Shown here piece after piece: positions 34,691-45,080 of a stretch of DNA of 64,000 nucleotides. A program made the position numbers and the translations under genes. A model generated the notes under the pieces. It was not told the origin of the DNA and searched no databases. It saw nothing but the letters and a program-made list of their open reading frames with translations. Every line of letters starts with the position of its first letter. The first letter of the stretch is position 1. Origin of the DNA: Symbiodinium natans (Eukaryota > Sar > Dinophyceae > Suessiales > Symbiodiniaceae); NCBI GenBank assembly GCA_905221605.1, contig CAJNDS010000202.1, positions 248,001-312,000 of the forward strand, in the 5' to 3' direction.

Positions 34691-35309
34691 TTCACAATTC
34701 AGAATTGAACGCCGTGACCTTTAAACCCTACACCCGAAACCCTAAACACCCCTAGACCCCTAACCCCTTGTTTTTCGAACCCAGACTCTTGAAGTCAGCT
34801 GGGAAAGGCCTTTGACAAACTTTCTGTCCAGGTAAACCACTGCAACTCTTTTGCTCCTATAAACCCTTTTTGCATCCAGGCTCTGTGTGAACCGGCGCTC
34901 TCCGAGCGGAGACTGGACTCCCATACCCTGAAACCCTAAAAGCCTGAAGCCCTAAACCCAAACCCCAAACCCTACTAGTACACTTGAGTGAATGCCCCAA
35001 ACCCGAAAATCTTAAACCCCAAGCACCGAAAAGGTCTGCACCTTTCACAGCTGAACACATGAACACACCAAGGTTTCAGGGCAGGAACTATAGAAACAAA
35101 TCAGGCGTAGGCGACTCAAGATTGAAAGACACAGCTAGACTGGGTATGTTGGGAGGGGCGTGGGACAAACAGTCCGACTTGACTCCAGGCATCATCCCGT
35201 CAAAGGCCCTAACCCCCCCCCCCCCCCAAAACCCTAAACCCAAAGCCCGAAACGCTAAAGCCTCCTTAAACCCTAAACCCTAAACCCTAAGCCCTCAGCC
35301 CTCAGCCCT

Positions 35310-35405
35310 TTGCATGTCCATCTCGCGCCTTGTCCAGCACCCGGGGAAGACTGTGGGTTCTGCCCGTTCCACGCGCCAGAGCCACCTCGTGTTCATGAAG
35401 ACCCT
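35310..35405 (-). CDS. Exon between two telomere-like arrays, unidentified
   Basis: It reads HEHEVALARGTGRTHSLPRV and LDKARDGHAKG on the minus strand. CCCTAAA units end near 35290 and TTTAGGG units begin near 35411, so both flanking introns would contain telomere-like sequence. Confidence 0.5.
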
Positions 35406-35607
35406 TGCAGGGTTTAGGGCTGTCTAGGGTTTAGGGTTTAGGGTTTAGGGTTAGGGTTTAGGGTTTAGGGTTTAGGGTTTTCGGTGTAGGGTTTAGGGTT
35501 TAGGGTTTTCGGTTTAGGGTCCAGTTTCCACTGTAACTGGGTCCTGCTAGGACGACGCTCAGGAATACGCAGCATTCCGATAATGTGCTGGACTACTAAG
35601 CTGAACC

Positions 35608-35710
35608 TTGGGACGTTCCCTCCATATACTAACCGCCCTGAATAGGAATTAGAATAAGGGGGTACTGTAATCCCTACTAAGGACTGTTCGTATAAGGGGG
35701 AGCATCCCAA
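35608..35710. mobile_element. MITE-like family A copy
   Basis: Almost a full palindrome: TTGGGACGTTCCC...ATACTAACCGCCC at one end and GGACTGTTCGTATAAGGGGG then AGCATCCCAA at the other. Confidence 0.75.
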
Positions 35711-36299
35711 GAACTGAACCTCCAAACTCCTTAAACACAACGGCTCTCCCGAGTTTACGCTCACAACGTCAACGGTTCATTGTTTTCGGGATGCTCCAGG
35801 GCTGATCGTGCTTAGGGTTTAGGGCTTTTAGGTTTAGGATGTTTAGGGTTTAGGGTGTTTAGGTTTTGGGTTCTCGAGGTTTTTTGGAGCCATGAGAGGA
35901 TACAGGTTCACCTGCAGATGCAACTTTTCCATCGCATATGTTTGACCCGTGACCTCATCAGCGCACATCACCCTATACTTCTAGTCCCTAATCCCTAAAC
36001 CTAAACTTCAAAACCCTAAACTTCAAAACTCTAAACTCCCTTCTCTCGACCTTACTCGGCTTCTACATTGCGCTCGCGCCTTCACCCCCCGGCTTCGGAG
36101 GACCGTGCGGTGTTAGGGCATGGAACTCCTTGGCGTCGGAGGGAGAGCGGGAAGCATCAAATCCCCTCTATGGGTTTTACCCAAAGGCTCCTATCTAGTA
36201 GCACATTTTGGGGGGGCAGTATACCAGAATCCCCCAGAACTAGCCCAAGAAGGAACTACATGGGAGCCTTCAGGTAGGCACTCTACAGCGATCCTACTT

Positions 36300-37263
36300 C
36301 CGTATACTTGCCGAGAACCGCTCAGGACATGCGTACAGGAAGAGGTGTCAGGCTACGAGATGCCGCATGGCTCTTGCTGCAGTTGAAGTGTCCTGGTGGC
36401 TGCGGCTGGTATCTGTACTCATCCCGGCTGCTTCAGCCACAGGTTTAGGGTTTAGGTTTAGGGTTTAGGGGTTTAGGGGTTTAGGGTTTAGGGTTGTCTC
36501 TCCAAGTCTCTGAGACAGGACGCACGGTGGGACGCTGGAGCTCTTCTTCCCGCTCCTCACAATGGAAAAGGTCTGCAGCAAAGTCGCAAGAGTGCTTCTG
36601 ACAGCTGTTTCTCCTAGAAGCCCTGTACTTGCCATAGACAGAGGATACATCGCGAGCAAAGAGCGTTTCGCCAATTCCATCCTCCCTTTAAGCCCCATAC
36701 TTCCACCCGGGGACCACAAATGGCTACCCAAGGGGCGAGCTGTCTGTCCACGAACCTTGGCTTCCCAAGTAACCATACATGGGTTCATATATACCGTGCA
36801 CTACCAGAAACAGGGGCATGCGGGCCCACTCTCGGTCCTAGAAGATTTTTTCGCAAGGCTTTCGTTGCACCTTCCTACGTGGCTGCCGTGGGGCCTTTGC
36901 AAATTGCCACCGTCACCTGCATCCGGCTCCTGCAAGGCTTCTGAGGGCTTCGATTGGCTTCAAGGGGTCTGGGACTCCAGGGTCTGAAACAGTTTGTGCC
37001 CGTAGCCCCGCGGATTCTGATGCTTGGGCCCCACACCCCAAAGCCCAAAACCCGAACAAAAGTGGCCTTGAACCCCGACCCTGAGGGAGGCTTCAAAGGT
37101 TAAGAGGCCAAGAGTGTTCCCTGCATCTCCGGCAACAAGGAAGGGTTGAAAGGTTCAGGGGCGAAAAATGTGTTCCCTGCATCTCCGTCCTCGTCGCTCG
37201 CGCTCAGCCCGTCATCCTCGCCCGGCTCGTCCCGCGGAGGGCGTGCGGGGCCATTGGCTGCCC
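36300..37263 (-). CDS. Minus-strand exon islands, unidentified
   Basis: Candidate islands: 37098-37263, an acidic disordered segment (RPPRDEPGEDDGLSASDEDG then APEPFNPSLLPEMQG); about 36500-36620 (TAVRSTLATLLQTFSIVRSG); and about 36300-36395 (YRYQPQPPGHFNCSKSHAAS). The first is the most convincing. A plus frame over 36562-36987 overlaps, so strand confidence is moderate. Confidence 0.4.
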
Positions 37264-37303
37264 GGGCCTGGGGGGGGGGGGGGTTGGGGTTTGGGGTTTA
37301 GGG

Positions 37304-37403
37304 NNNNNNNNNNNNNNNNNNNNNNNNNNNNNNNNNNNNNNNNNNNNNNNNNNNNNNNNNNNNNNNNNNNNNNNNNNNNNNNNNNNNNNNNNNNNNNNNN
37401 NNN
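37304..37403. other. Assembly gap (100 N)
   Basis: Exactly 100 N flanked on both sides by G runs and TTTAGGG-like sequence. This is a fixed-size scaffold gap, probably caused by a G-rich or telomere-like tract, so its true length is unknown. Confidence 0.98.
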
Positions 37404-37539
37404 GGGGGGGGGGGGGGTTAGGGTTTGGGGTTTAGGGTTAGGGTTTGAGGGTTTAGGGTTTTAGGGTTGGGGTTTAGGGTTTGGCGCTTGGGTATTAAGG
37501 TTTAGGGGTTAGGGGGGTGCGGAGCTTGACGTTTGGGGA

Positions 37540-40500
37540 TCAGGTTTGGAGCGTGTAGTTGCCATCTAAACTGACGCACTGCGTTACCATCAAAGCGTCC
37601 AAGAGCTTGGGTTCTGAAGATGTCACACACGTGTGTTGAGGCAGGGAAGGGTGTATCATTCCGCCGCCATGCGGACTTTGCGAACATCACCTTCTGGTTT
37701 CCGGACATGAGGCTGACGATGCTTAGGGGCGTGCAGGTGCTCATTCTGGGTGTTAAGGAATCCACACTACATCCATTTTGCCTGTTCGGCTATTGGCTGT
37801 TACGGGACGGTTGTTGTGCCTAAAAGCATCCCTCGCTGAACCCTGTGGAATTGCCTCACGGCGCACGCAATGTGGTGTTTTGTATGGAAACAGTGGCCTC
37901 CGATCAGACCCTGAGCCTACCAGTGGCGAACCCTTCGGGAACCTAAAGGTACTAACGTGGCCTGACACACGGGCATTTCCCAAAATTGGGGTACCCCTTG
38001 TATACCCCAAACAGAATAGATTCCCCTTATAAAGGGAGCCCCAAAAATGGGTACCCCCTATTTTCGGAAACCCCCAAAAATGGCACCCAGCAGCTGGGGT
38101 AGTGCCCTCCGCTCCGGCAAAATCTGTCCCCCTCGCGGGCATTGCAGTGCTCGGACCCTCCTCCTGGCCAAGAGTTGCCCGGATTTTTTGGGTTTGGGGC
38201 TTGGGGGGTTTGATTTTTTATAGGGCTTAGAAAGAACAAGCCAGGCTGGGATATAGGTGGGATATCTATCTCCAACCCCGGCATGGTAGTAAAGCCCTGT
38301 AATGTGAAGCTTGCTGATATTCTCAACTCACTAGGAGTCGGGCACTCTGGCTTCAAGAATTCAAGGCTACAGCGGCTACAGGCTTTGAGGCTTCAGGCGA
38401 CAGGTGTTCAAGGAGTTGAGAGTGGACTAACGTGAACAAATCAGGGTCAGAAAACCGAGAAGGCTGCATTCATCCATTCAGATGGCTCCTCGTCCTCCTC
38501 GTCTTGCCCATTCTGAAACAAGTCTTCTCCTGCCAGCAGGCGCCGCCAAGCCTCTTCCGGATCGACATCCAACGCAGTCTGCAAACTCCACGTCCGTTGC
38601 TCGGTTCGCGACAATCTGCATTTTTCGCCCACCCTTCTGCAAGACTCCTCTGCTCAGGACTCGCAGCATTTCCGGGTCAGAGAAAAATGGACAAGTCTGC
38701 TTCGGTACCGCCCAACAGACTCCACTAACTACCAACAAGCTCAAGCAGAACGGTAGTGATCATGCTTCACAGCATGACCATTCGGCTACGTCGTCGTCAC
38801 GTCTTGACAAGAGAAAAGCCAAGGTCGTGCATGTTGGACTCAGGGTTGTGGCCTTTATAGGGCTTAGGGTTTGCCCCCTGCCCCTGAAGCCCCCAACCGC
38901 AGTCCTCCACCACCTGGATGGCATCTCTCGCCAGCCGCGGGCCTTTCTGGAATGACCACACGTCCCACGCAATGTTCCTGGGTTGATTCGAAAAGACAAG
39001 CGCTCGGATGAAAAGAAAAAGCAATGCTACCGCCCCACTGCCCCGAATCTTGTTTGACCTGAACACGTACCCTAAACCCTAAACCCTAAACCCCAAACCC
39101 TAAATCCTAAACCCAAAACCCTAAACCTCTACACAAGACTGGACCAGTTGCGCCAGGCTCTTGGCTGCCTGCAACATTCAGGAGAGCGACATCAGCATGT
39201 CTAGGCATCCAAGACATCGTGTCGTAGGGTTTAGGGTTTAGGGTTCAGGGTCTAGGGTTTAGGGTAGGTACGGTGCCGGCATGGCGAACGATGTTCTCTC
39301 TGACAAACTCCATCTTGCTGCAAGACCCCTTTGCCCCTCAAGGAGAAGGAGAAGACCCTGCACCATGAAAATCGTGCACCCGAAGGCCTTATAAACTCTA
39401 AGCCCCTAACCCAAGCCCTATACACCCTGCTTGTAAAAAGCCTGCAACCCTAAACCGCAAACCCTAAACCCCAAACCCTAAGCCCTAAGCCCGAAACCGC
39501 TGCGACTTCGGAGATTGGCCTCCTTTTGCAGGGCCGCCAGCTGTGCTTCTGGCACGGGGTGGGCATCGCATACGTGGGGCAACTCCACGAAGAGGAGCTC
39601 GGAGAATTCGGCTGGGTGCCTTACTAGTTCTTAGTAGGTTTAGGGTTTAGGGTTTAGGGTTTAGGCTTTAGGGTTTAGGGATTCGGGAAGTAGGTACCCT
39701 TTCAAAAAACTTAGAGGGGCATGGAGGGGTTGTGAGCTGCCTAGTCACTCTTGGAATCGGGGCTCGCAGGCGAGTTCCCGACACCCTAAACCCTCAACCC
39801 TCCACTCCAAACCCTAAACCCTGACCCTACACCTAATCCCCACCTGCCTACTAAGAAAGACTAAGATTATGACATTCATGGCCTTATCATCTAAATGCAA
39901 TTTTTTAAGTAGGTACATTTAGATCACAGGTTATTATACCAATGGCCTTATCATCTAAATGGAATTATGAGTTATATGTAGGAACATTCAGATCATAAGA
40001 CGAAGGAGCTTTTGCAGGACGTCGGCGGTGTACGTCTTCGGTGGCGCGCTGAGGGCAATGGCAAGTTGCCGGCGGCCCTCCGACCTTTGGCAGGAACTCA
40101 TGCAAGGGGGGACACATCGCCACAGGTTTAGGGTTTAGGGTAAAGGGTTTAGGGTTTAGGGATTAGGGTTTAAGGGCGTAGGGCTTGTAGGATTCAGGGT
40201 TCAGGGCTTCGGGCTTCGGGCTTGGGAGACATTATGACTCTCAACTGGAAGTACGCCCGCTGACTTTGGGAGCCGTTGCAGAAGAGTTGCAGTATGAAGC
40301 CCGCCAGGTACGTCTTGCTGATGGGCTTGTCGACATGTGCCACCACAAGATCTTCTCGCATCGACACCTGGGATTAGTGGGGGATACCTCATTCTGGGGG
40401 CGATCCAACAATACGGCTCTTGTTGGAAGATGGGGCACCTATTTGATCCTGTGCTGGACGATGCTCAAGCCCTAAACCTGCAGTGCAACTGAAAGGCTGA

Positions 40501-41373
40501 AGGCCAGCTTCCCTCAATCCTAGATATCGCTTGAGTTTTGGAGTTTGTAGGGTTGGTAGCGCTCACACGGTTAGGGTTCACAGGGTTTACAGGGTTTTTG
40601 GGTCCCAGCAGAGCCAAAGCCACCAGCGCTGTGCCACTTGGGCTGTCTGCAAAAAATGCAGCTCCGCCCGATTGAATCCTGCTCAATGGCAAAGCAACCA
40701 CCTCGGTTCACCAGATTGCGGGCAATCACAGCCCCCAGCCTTTCCATCAAACACCAATGGCAAGACATACACACACACACACACACTCAATCAAGCATCC
40801 ATGGTTCAATTGCGAAGGTGACAGAAACAAGCACGCCTGCCGATCACGATGTCCGCGAAAAGGGCCAACACACCACACAAAGACCCTTGCACAACACACC
40901 ACACATGACGCCATGTCAGCAAGCCAAGAACAGCCATGCCAAGTGAGCCCATGTACCACTGACGATATCGAAGAGTAGTAAGATATAGCGAGGCATCTAA
41001 TATGTGTTGCCTAGGGCGTTTTTGCCAGAAACCTAGACTCAGAATCCTTTGTGAATGGAGCGTCTGGTATGTTCAACTATAAGCTCTTCTTGCCAGAATC
41101 CCTAAGCGTCAGAGCCCTTTGATGAAGGGATTTCCAAACACAAACAAGTGATCCGGGCCACTTGCTGGGCGAGGAGGGACTCTTCACGGGCCTGGCCGCC
41201 GCAAACGTAAAACCTGGGCTTTGCGTAGGCGCTTGGCCCCAGAAGGGTCAGTGGTCCGATTGTAGACGTAGGAATTGGTATTATATACTACTGATTACTA
41301 GCAATTAAACGTAAGCATGCTGATGCCACGACTACCACTACCACCTACTGCTATGACGACGACGACGAAGACG

Positions 41374-41440
<67 letters not shown>

Positions 41441-41705
41441 TCCAACTACTATACTTAGTTGCTGAGTTCATAAGCCCCCAAAAAAGTGTACACTTTCAGT
41501 TCTATAGGGGATTATAGTATCCCAAACAGCTACAAGTATAGTAGACACCATCAGGCTTGCTCCCGTCCCCACCAGGACCCCTAAACCCTGATCCCCTGCC
41601 GACTGACATCCAAGGAACTTCACCGAAACTGCCAGATGCCAGGCTTTCCGGATACACATCCTCTCGCTCTCGCCCAGGTTCTTGTGCTGCGCTTCGTACT
41701 TCATC
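37540..41705 (-). CDS. Multi-exon gene region, unidentified
   Basis: Islands in transcript order include about 41550-41705 (KYEAQHKNLGESERMCIRKA), 41130-41250 (FYVCGGQAREESLLAQQVAR), 40223-40372 (REDLVVAHVDKPISKTYLAG then FILQLFCNGSQSQRAYFQLR), about 40000-40085 (RRQLAIALSAPPKTYTADVL), 39493-39625 (LVRHPAEFSELLFVELPHVC), 39285-39385 (FMVQGLLLLLEGQRGLAARW), 38870-39060 (FSNQPRNIAWDVWSFQKGPR), 38447-38700 (LDVDPEEAWRRLLAGEDLFQ, acidic end) and 37540-37745 (SLMSGNQKVMFAKSAWRRND). I recognise no domain. It may be one large gene or two. Confidence 0.5.
37975..38082. mobile_element. MITE-like family E copy
   Basis: Ends TTCCCAAAATTGGGGTACCC and GGTACCCCCTATTTTCGGAA are inverted. The interior has CCCTTATAAAGGGAGCCCC. 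Confidence 0.65.
40223..40372 (-). CDS. Well-supported internal exon, unidentified
   Basis: Fifty codons without a stop, lacking any long ATG frame. The likely acceptor is CTAATCCCAG|G. The protein alternates hydrophobic and polar residues like a beta/alpha domain (VSMREDLVVAHVDKPISKTY). The neighbouring exon at 40000-40085 follows on the same strand. Confidence 0.55.
41360..41440. repeat. ACT trinucleotide microsatellite
   Basis: About 25 ACT units preceded by GACGAC. It directly adjoins a family D MITE. Confidence 0.95.
41454..41540. mobile_element. MITE-like family D copy
   Basis: CTTAGTTGCTGAGTTCATAA, then GTGTACACTTTCAG and GGATTATAGTATCCC. It lies immediately 3' (minus sense) of the exon at 41550-41705. 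Confidence 0.7.
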
Positions 41706-41741
41706 AAAGCACTTCGGACCTAAGAGCCCCTTCAAGCCCTA

Positions 41742-42033
41742 AACTCTAAACCCTAAACCCTAGGACCCTAGATCCTAGACTGTAGCCCCTAGACCTCAAA
41801 CCCTAAACCCCAACCCCAAACCCTACGCCAAAACCCTAAACAAAAGGACGGCTTTCAGCTTATGGAGGGAGTTCCACCAACGCACTTAGGGCTACAAAGG
41901 TCTAACTTGGGCCCACCCCAAGCAGAAAACAAAGCTGCGCTCAAGAATGAAACCCTAAACCCTAAACCCTAAACCCCAAAGCCTAAATCCCTAATCCCTA
42001 AACCCTAAACCCTAAACCCTAAACCCTAAACCT
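41742..42033. repeat. Broken CCCTAAA telomere-like tracts
   Basis: CCCTAAA runs at 41742-41835 and 41950-42033 flank a non-telomeric island at about 41845-41945 that may be a small minus exon. Confidence 0.85.
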
Positions 42034-42046
42034 GCGCCCTCTCAGG

Positions 42047-43420
42047 ATGGCGCCCCCGCCAAGTAAATGGCTCTGGCAAGCTTTGCTTCGCGAGCGTCCT
42101 GGTCTTCGCAGCTGTGGGGAGGAGACCAGCACTCAGGATTCCGTTTTTCCCAGAACTAAGGAATATTCCTTGAATGATAAGAGGCATCTTCATAACATGG
42201 TTGAAGTCCCGGGTTCTGGACTGAATTCCTGCTGGAGATTGTGGGTTGCAGAAAGGCGTTCATGATCAAGCTGCAGGAAACCAGCTAACATGCAGCCCTA
42301 CCCATGTTCGTCACCTTCGAACACAAAGCAAGTCCTAACAACCGCCTGATGTCCCCCCGCTTGACCGCTCCTGATTTCGACACATCTACCTCGACAGAGA
42401 CACAACTATACTGAATTTGGAACACTGGCAAAATTCTATAGGTTTAGCTGTCTTGGGAATTACCGTACCCAAACATTATAAAGTTGTTCCAAAGGAATCC
42501 CTAAGACAACTAGGTCATTGTTGGGATAATATTAAAAATGTAAATTGCTATTCCTTATTGGGCTTAAGTACCCTTAAAAATGTAAAATATTACCCAACCC
42601 CTAAACCCCAAACCCCAAACCCTAAACCCCAAACCCTAAACCCTAAACCCTAAACCCTAAACCCTAAACCCTGACAAAGACAAAGCTGAAACAAGTTCCG
42701 CGTCCTGTTCTGTCAGCTGGGGGAGGATGCCTGGGCTCTCTTCTGGGGGAGTGAGTGGGTAAATCTCTGGTACCCTAAACCCTAAACCCTAAACCCTAAC
42801 GCCTAAACCCTAGACCCTAATCTCCAGGACTCATGAGCAGTAAAAGCGCGCACCACGACGCAGCCCAGCGACTTTGGCACGTACTCCACGGATCCCAGCC
42901 TTGTGCGAACATGAGGTGGGATGTTCCCTACTAACAGTCCTTACCAGGGATTAGGTTGAGGGTTTAGGATGCAGGCTTAAGGGTTATCCCTATTAAGGAC
43001 TGTTAGTATAAGGGGAACATCCCAAAATATGAGGGTGGTGAATGAATGGCTGCCCTGTCTAGTCCGGAAGTGAGCTACCCATCTGTAGCAGTGTGGCGGT
43101 TCTCTCTTGTTCCAGCTTCTGACTCAGTGTTTCGGAGTCCTATCTTCATCTTTATAACCCGGAGACGCCTCCCCCTCCCCCCCCACCCCCCCTTCAGTCC
43201 CTCTGCACATGGTTCCTAAAGGCCCTAAGGGCCCTTCAGGCCTTAGCCCCTAAACCCTTTCATGTCTCAGCCCCGGACGGCGCAGACCCAGACAAAGCCA
43301 GCCGTTGGCAATGTTGCTCTTCACCTTTGGGACGAAGGCTGCGAAGTGCTTTGCCTGCTCCTGCCACCTGCTGGTGTCTGCGATGAAGGGAACCTCGCTG
43401 GGCCTGGGCTTCCACAACCA
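42047..43420 (-). CDS. Minus-strand exons, possibly the 3' part of the NO VEIN-like gene
   Basis: Islands: about 43253-43420 (SEVPFIADTSRWQEQAKHFA then AFVPKVKSNIANGW), 43026-43060 plus 42826-42917 split by a MITE (RLGSVEYVPKSLGCVVVRAF), 42196-42290 (LDHERLSATHNLQQEFSPEP) and 42047-42122 (CEDQDAREAKLARAIYLAGA). They continue the same strand and style as the large gene to the right. I have no homology that ties them to it. Confidence 0.45.
42468..42600. repeat. Family J repeat (pair with 52150-52215)
   Basis: TTATTGGGCTTAAGTACCCT then TAAAAATGTAAAATATTACC recurs at 52170-52215 with few changes. It has weakly inverted ends (GGTACCCA / ACCCAAC). Confidence 0.55.
42597..42822. repeat. CCCTAAA telomere-like arrays
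   Basis: Two tracts (42597-42672 and 42774-42822) separated by about 100 bp of unique sequence. Confidence 0.9.
42918..43025. mobile_element. MITE-like family A copy with flanking direct repeat
   Basis: GGGATGTTCCC...ACTAACAGTCC and GGACTGTTAGTATAAGGGG then AACATCCC are inverted. ATGAGGTGG lies before it and ATGAGGGTGG after it. Removing the element and one repeat joins the minus frames on both sides (FIHHPHVRTRLG). A degenerate telomere-like unit sits in the centre. Confidence 0.75.
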
Positions 43421-44296
43421 AATGCATGTGGACGGCATGTGCAGAATCCTCCGAAACTTCTGAACGTGTCTTTGCGGGACCCGGCATTCACAAACAGCCT
43501 AGCCGGATCCCAAGGCGGAACCGATATCATGTCATGAACTTGGACGAGCATAGGCAACATTGACACTGACATGCCATGTCCTAAGCATTGGGGCCGAAGA
43601 GCTTTCGAAAGCGGCGGGAGCACGTCCAAACAATTCGGAGCTCCTTGGCCGCCTCTCGCGGAAGAACCGAGGGACATGTTCAGAAACTTCAACTAATTTA
43701 CCAGAATTAGGTTAGGCACAAACATGAACGATACATCCATCTTGTTCGCTTAAGTTCCACAACCTAGATTCCCCAGTAGCACAGGAAGACGCCGGCTGCA
43801 CCTTGTTGTTTATTCACACGGTTTGATAAGGGTGGGCGTCCCACAGAGAATGAAGGGCCCATGGTGTTGAGATGTTTTGGCCTGGTGAAAGTTAGGCTGC
43901 GAACCCTATCAAAGGTTCGTATTGCCGCATGGGGGTGCGAAGGGTGTTGAGGCTGGAAGACTGAGGTTTGGGGCTTCGGGATGTTTAAGCGATGATTGCT
44001 AGTTTGGCATTTCTTCGGGGGACGTTTCTAATGAAGTTCAAGGGCAGGGCTTTGCGTCCTCTGCAAAAGTCACTGCGATTGCATAGCGGCAAGCCCACAA
44101 CATCCTAAGCTCTAGGGTGCATGGACAGCAGCCAACATCCGAAAATAGTAGTCTGCTGCGATTCTGCGTCTGCAGTCTAGCTCCGTCAAGCCGTTTTGTG
44201 TGCGGGGTTGGGGCTGAAAACATTCAACCTTAAACCCTCCAAACCCTAAACCCTAAACCCTAAACCCTAAACCCTAAATCCTAAACCCCAAACCCG

Positions 44297-44776
44297 ATGG
44301 GAGCCAGGGTCCTCGACAAACTGGCGCAAAACTGCCGTCTCTGTCACATCCACATCCTGGAGGGTTTACCAGGATGGGCTATTAGGCCTTACAATCCCCA
44401 TAATGAACCCTATAAAGGGCCTTTTAAGGGATTATAATCCCCATAATGAACCCTATAAAGGGCCTTTTAAGGGATTATAATCCCAATAATGAACCCTATA
44501 AAGGGCCTTTTAAGGGATTATAGGGTATGATAGCCCGTCCTGGAGGGCTTTGGGCGGTTTAGGGTTTAGGGTGGTTGAGGAGGGCGGCGTTAAGGTGTAG
44601 CGTCAGCGTGTTAGGGCACTCTCAAAATTCACTGACTCTCGACGACCGGCAAAACTCCAGGTTGACATTGCATCCTGAAGCGAACCTCGTCTCCAGGCGC
44701 ATATTGCTCTGAATGCAACTGCATCGTTTGTATGTATGTATGTATGTATGTATGTATGTATGTATGTATGTATGTA

Positions 44777-44813
<37 letters not shown>

Positions 44814-45080
44814 GCGCGTCCTCCTCTGGCTCGACCTGTTCACCGGCATCGGCATTTTCGCCTAGCGCTTCGAAACATGTCCCCAAGCCTTCTAAGTCAA
44901 GTCATGAGCAATAGACTGCGCTCCCTGAACACTCGGGTTTGGAGTTTGGGGCTGAGGGCTCGAAACCCAAAACCGAAACGCAGAAGGCATTTAACTTGCC
45001 TTGGGCTTCAGCATCGTCGACATCTTCATCGATTGGCAGTTTTCCCAAAATGGCGACAACGCGCCAGACAATCTCATGCC
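44297..45080 (-). CDS. NO VEIN-like exons, four islands
   Basis: Islands: 45000-45080 (HEIVWRVVAILGKLPIDEDV; donor G|GCAAGT), about 44814-44905 (GLGTCFEALGENADAGEQVE then PEEDARK), 44634-44722 (SEQYAPGDEVRFRMQCQPGV) and 44297-44356 (DVDVTETAVLRQFVEDPGSH). A CA/CATA microsatellite stays open between the second and third. A family G element with direct repeats precedes the last. Confidence 0.6.
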
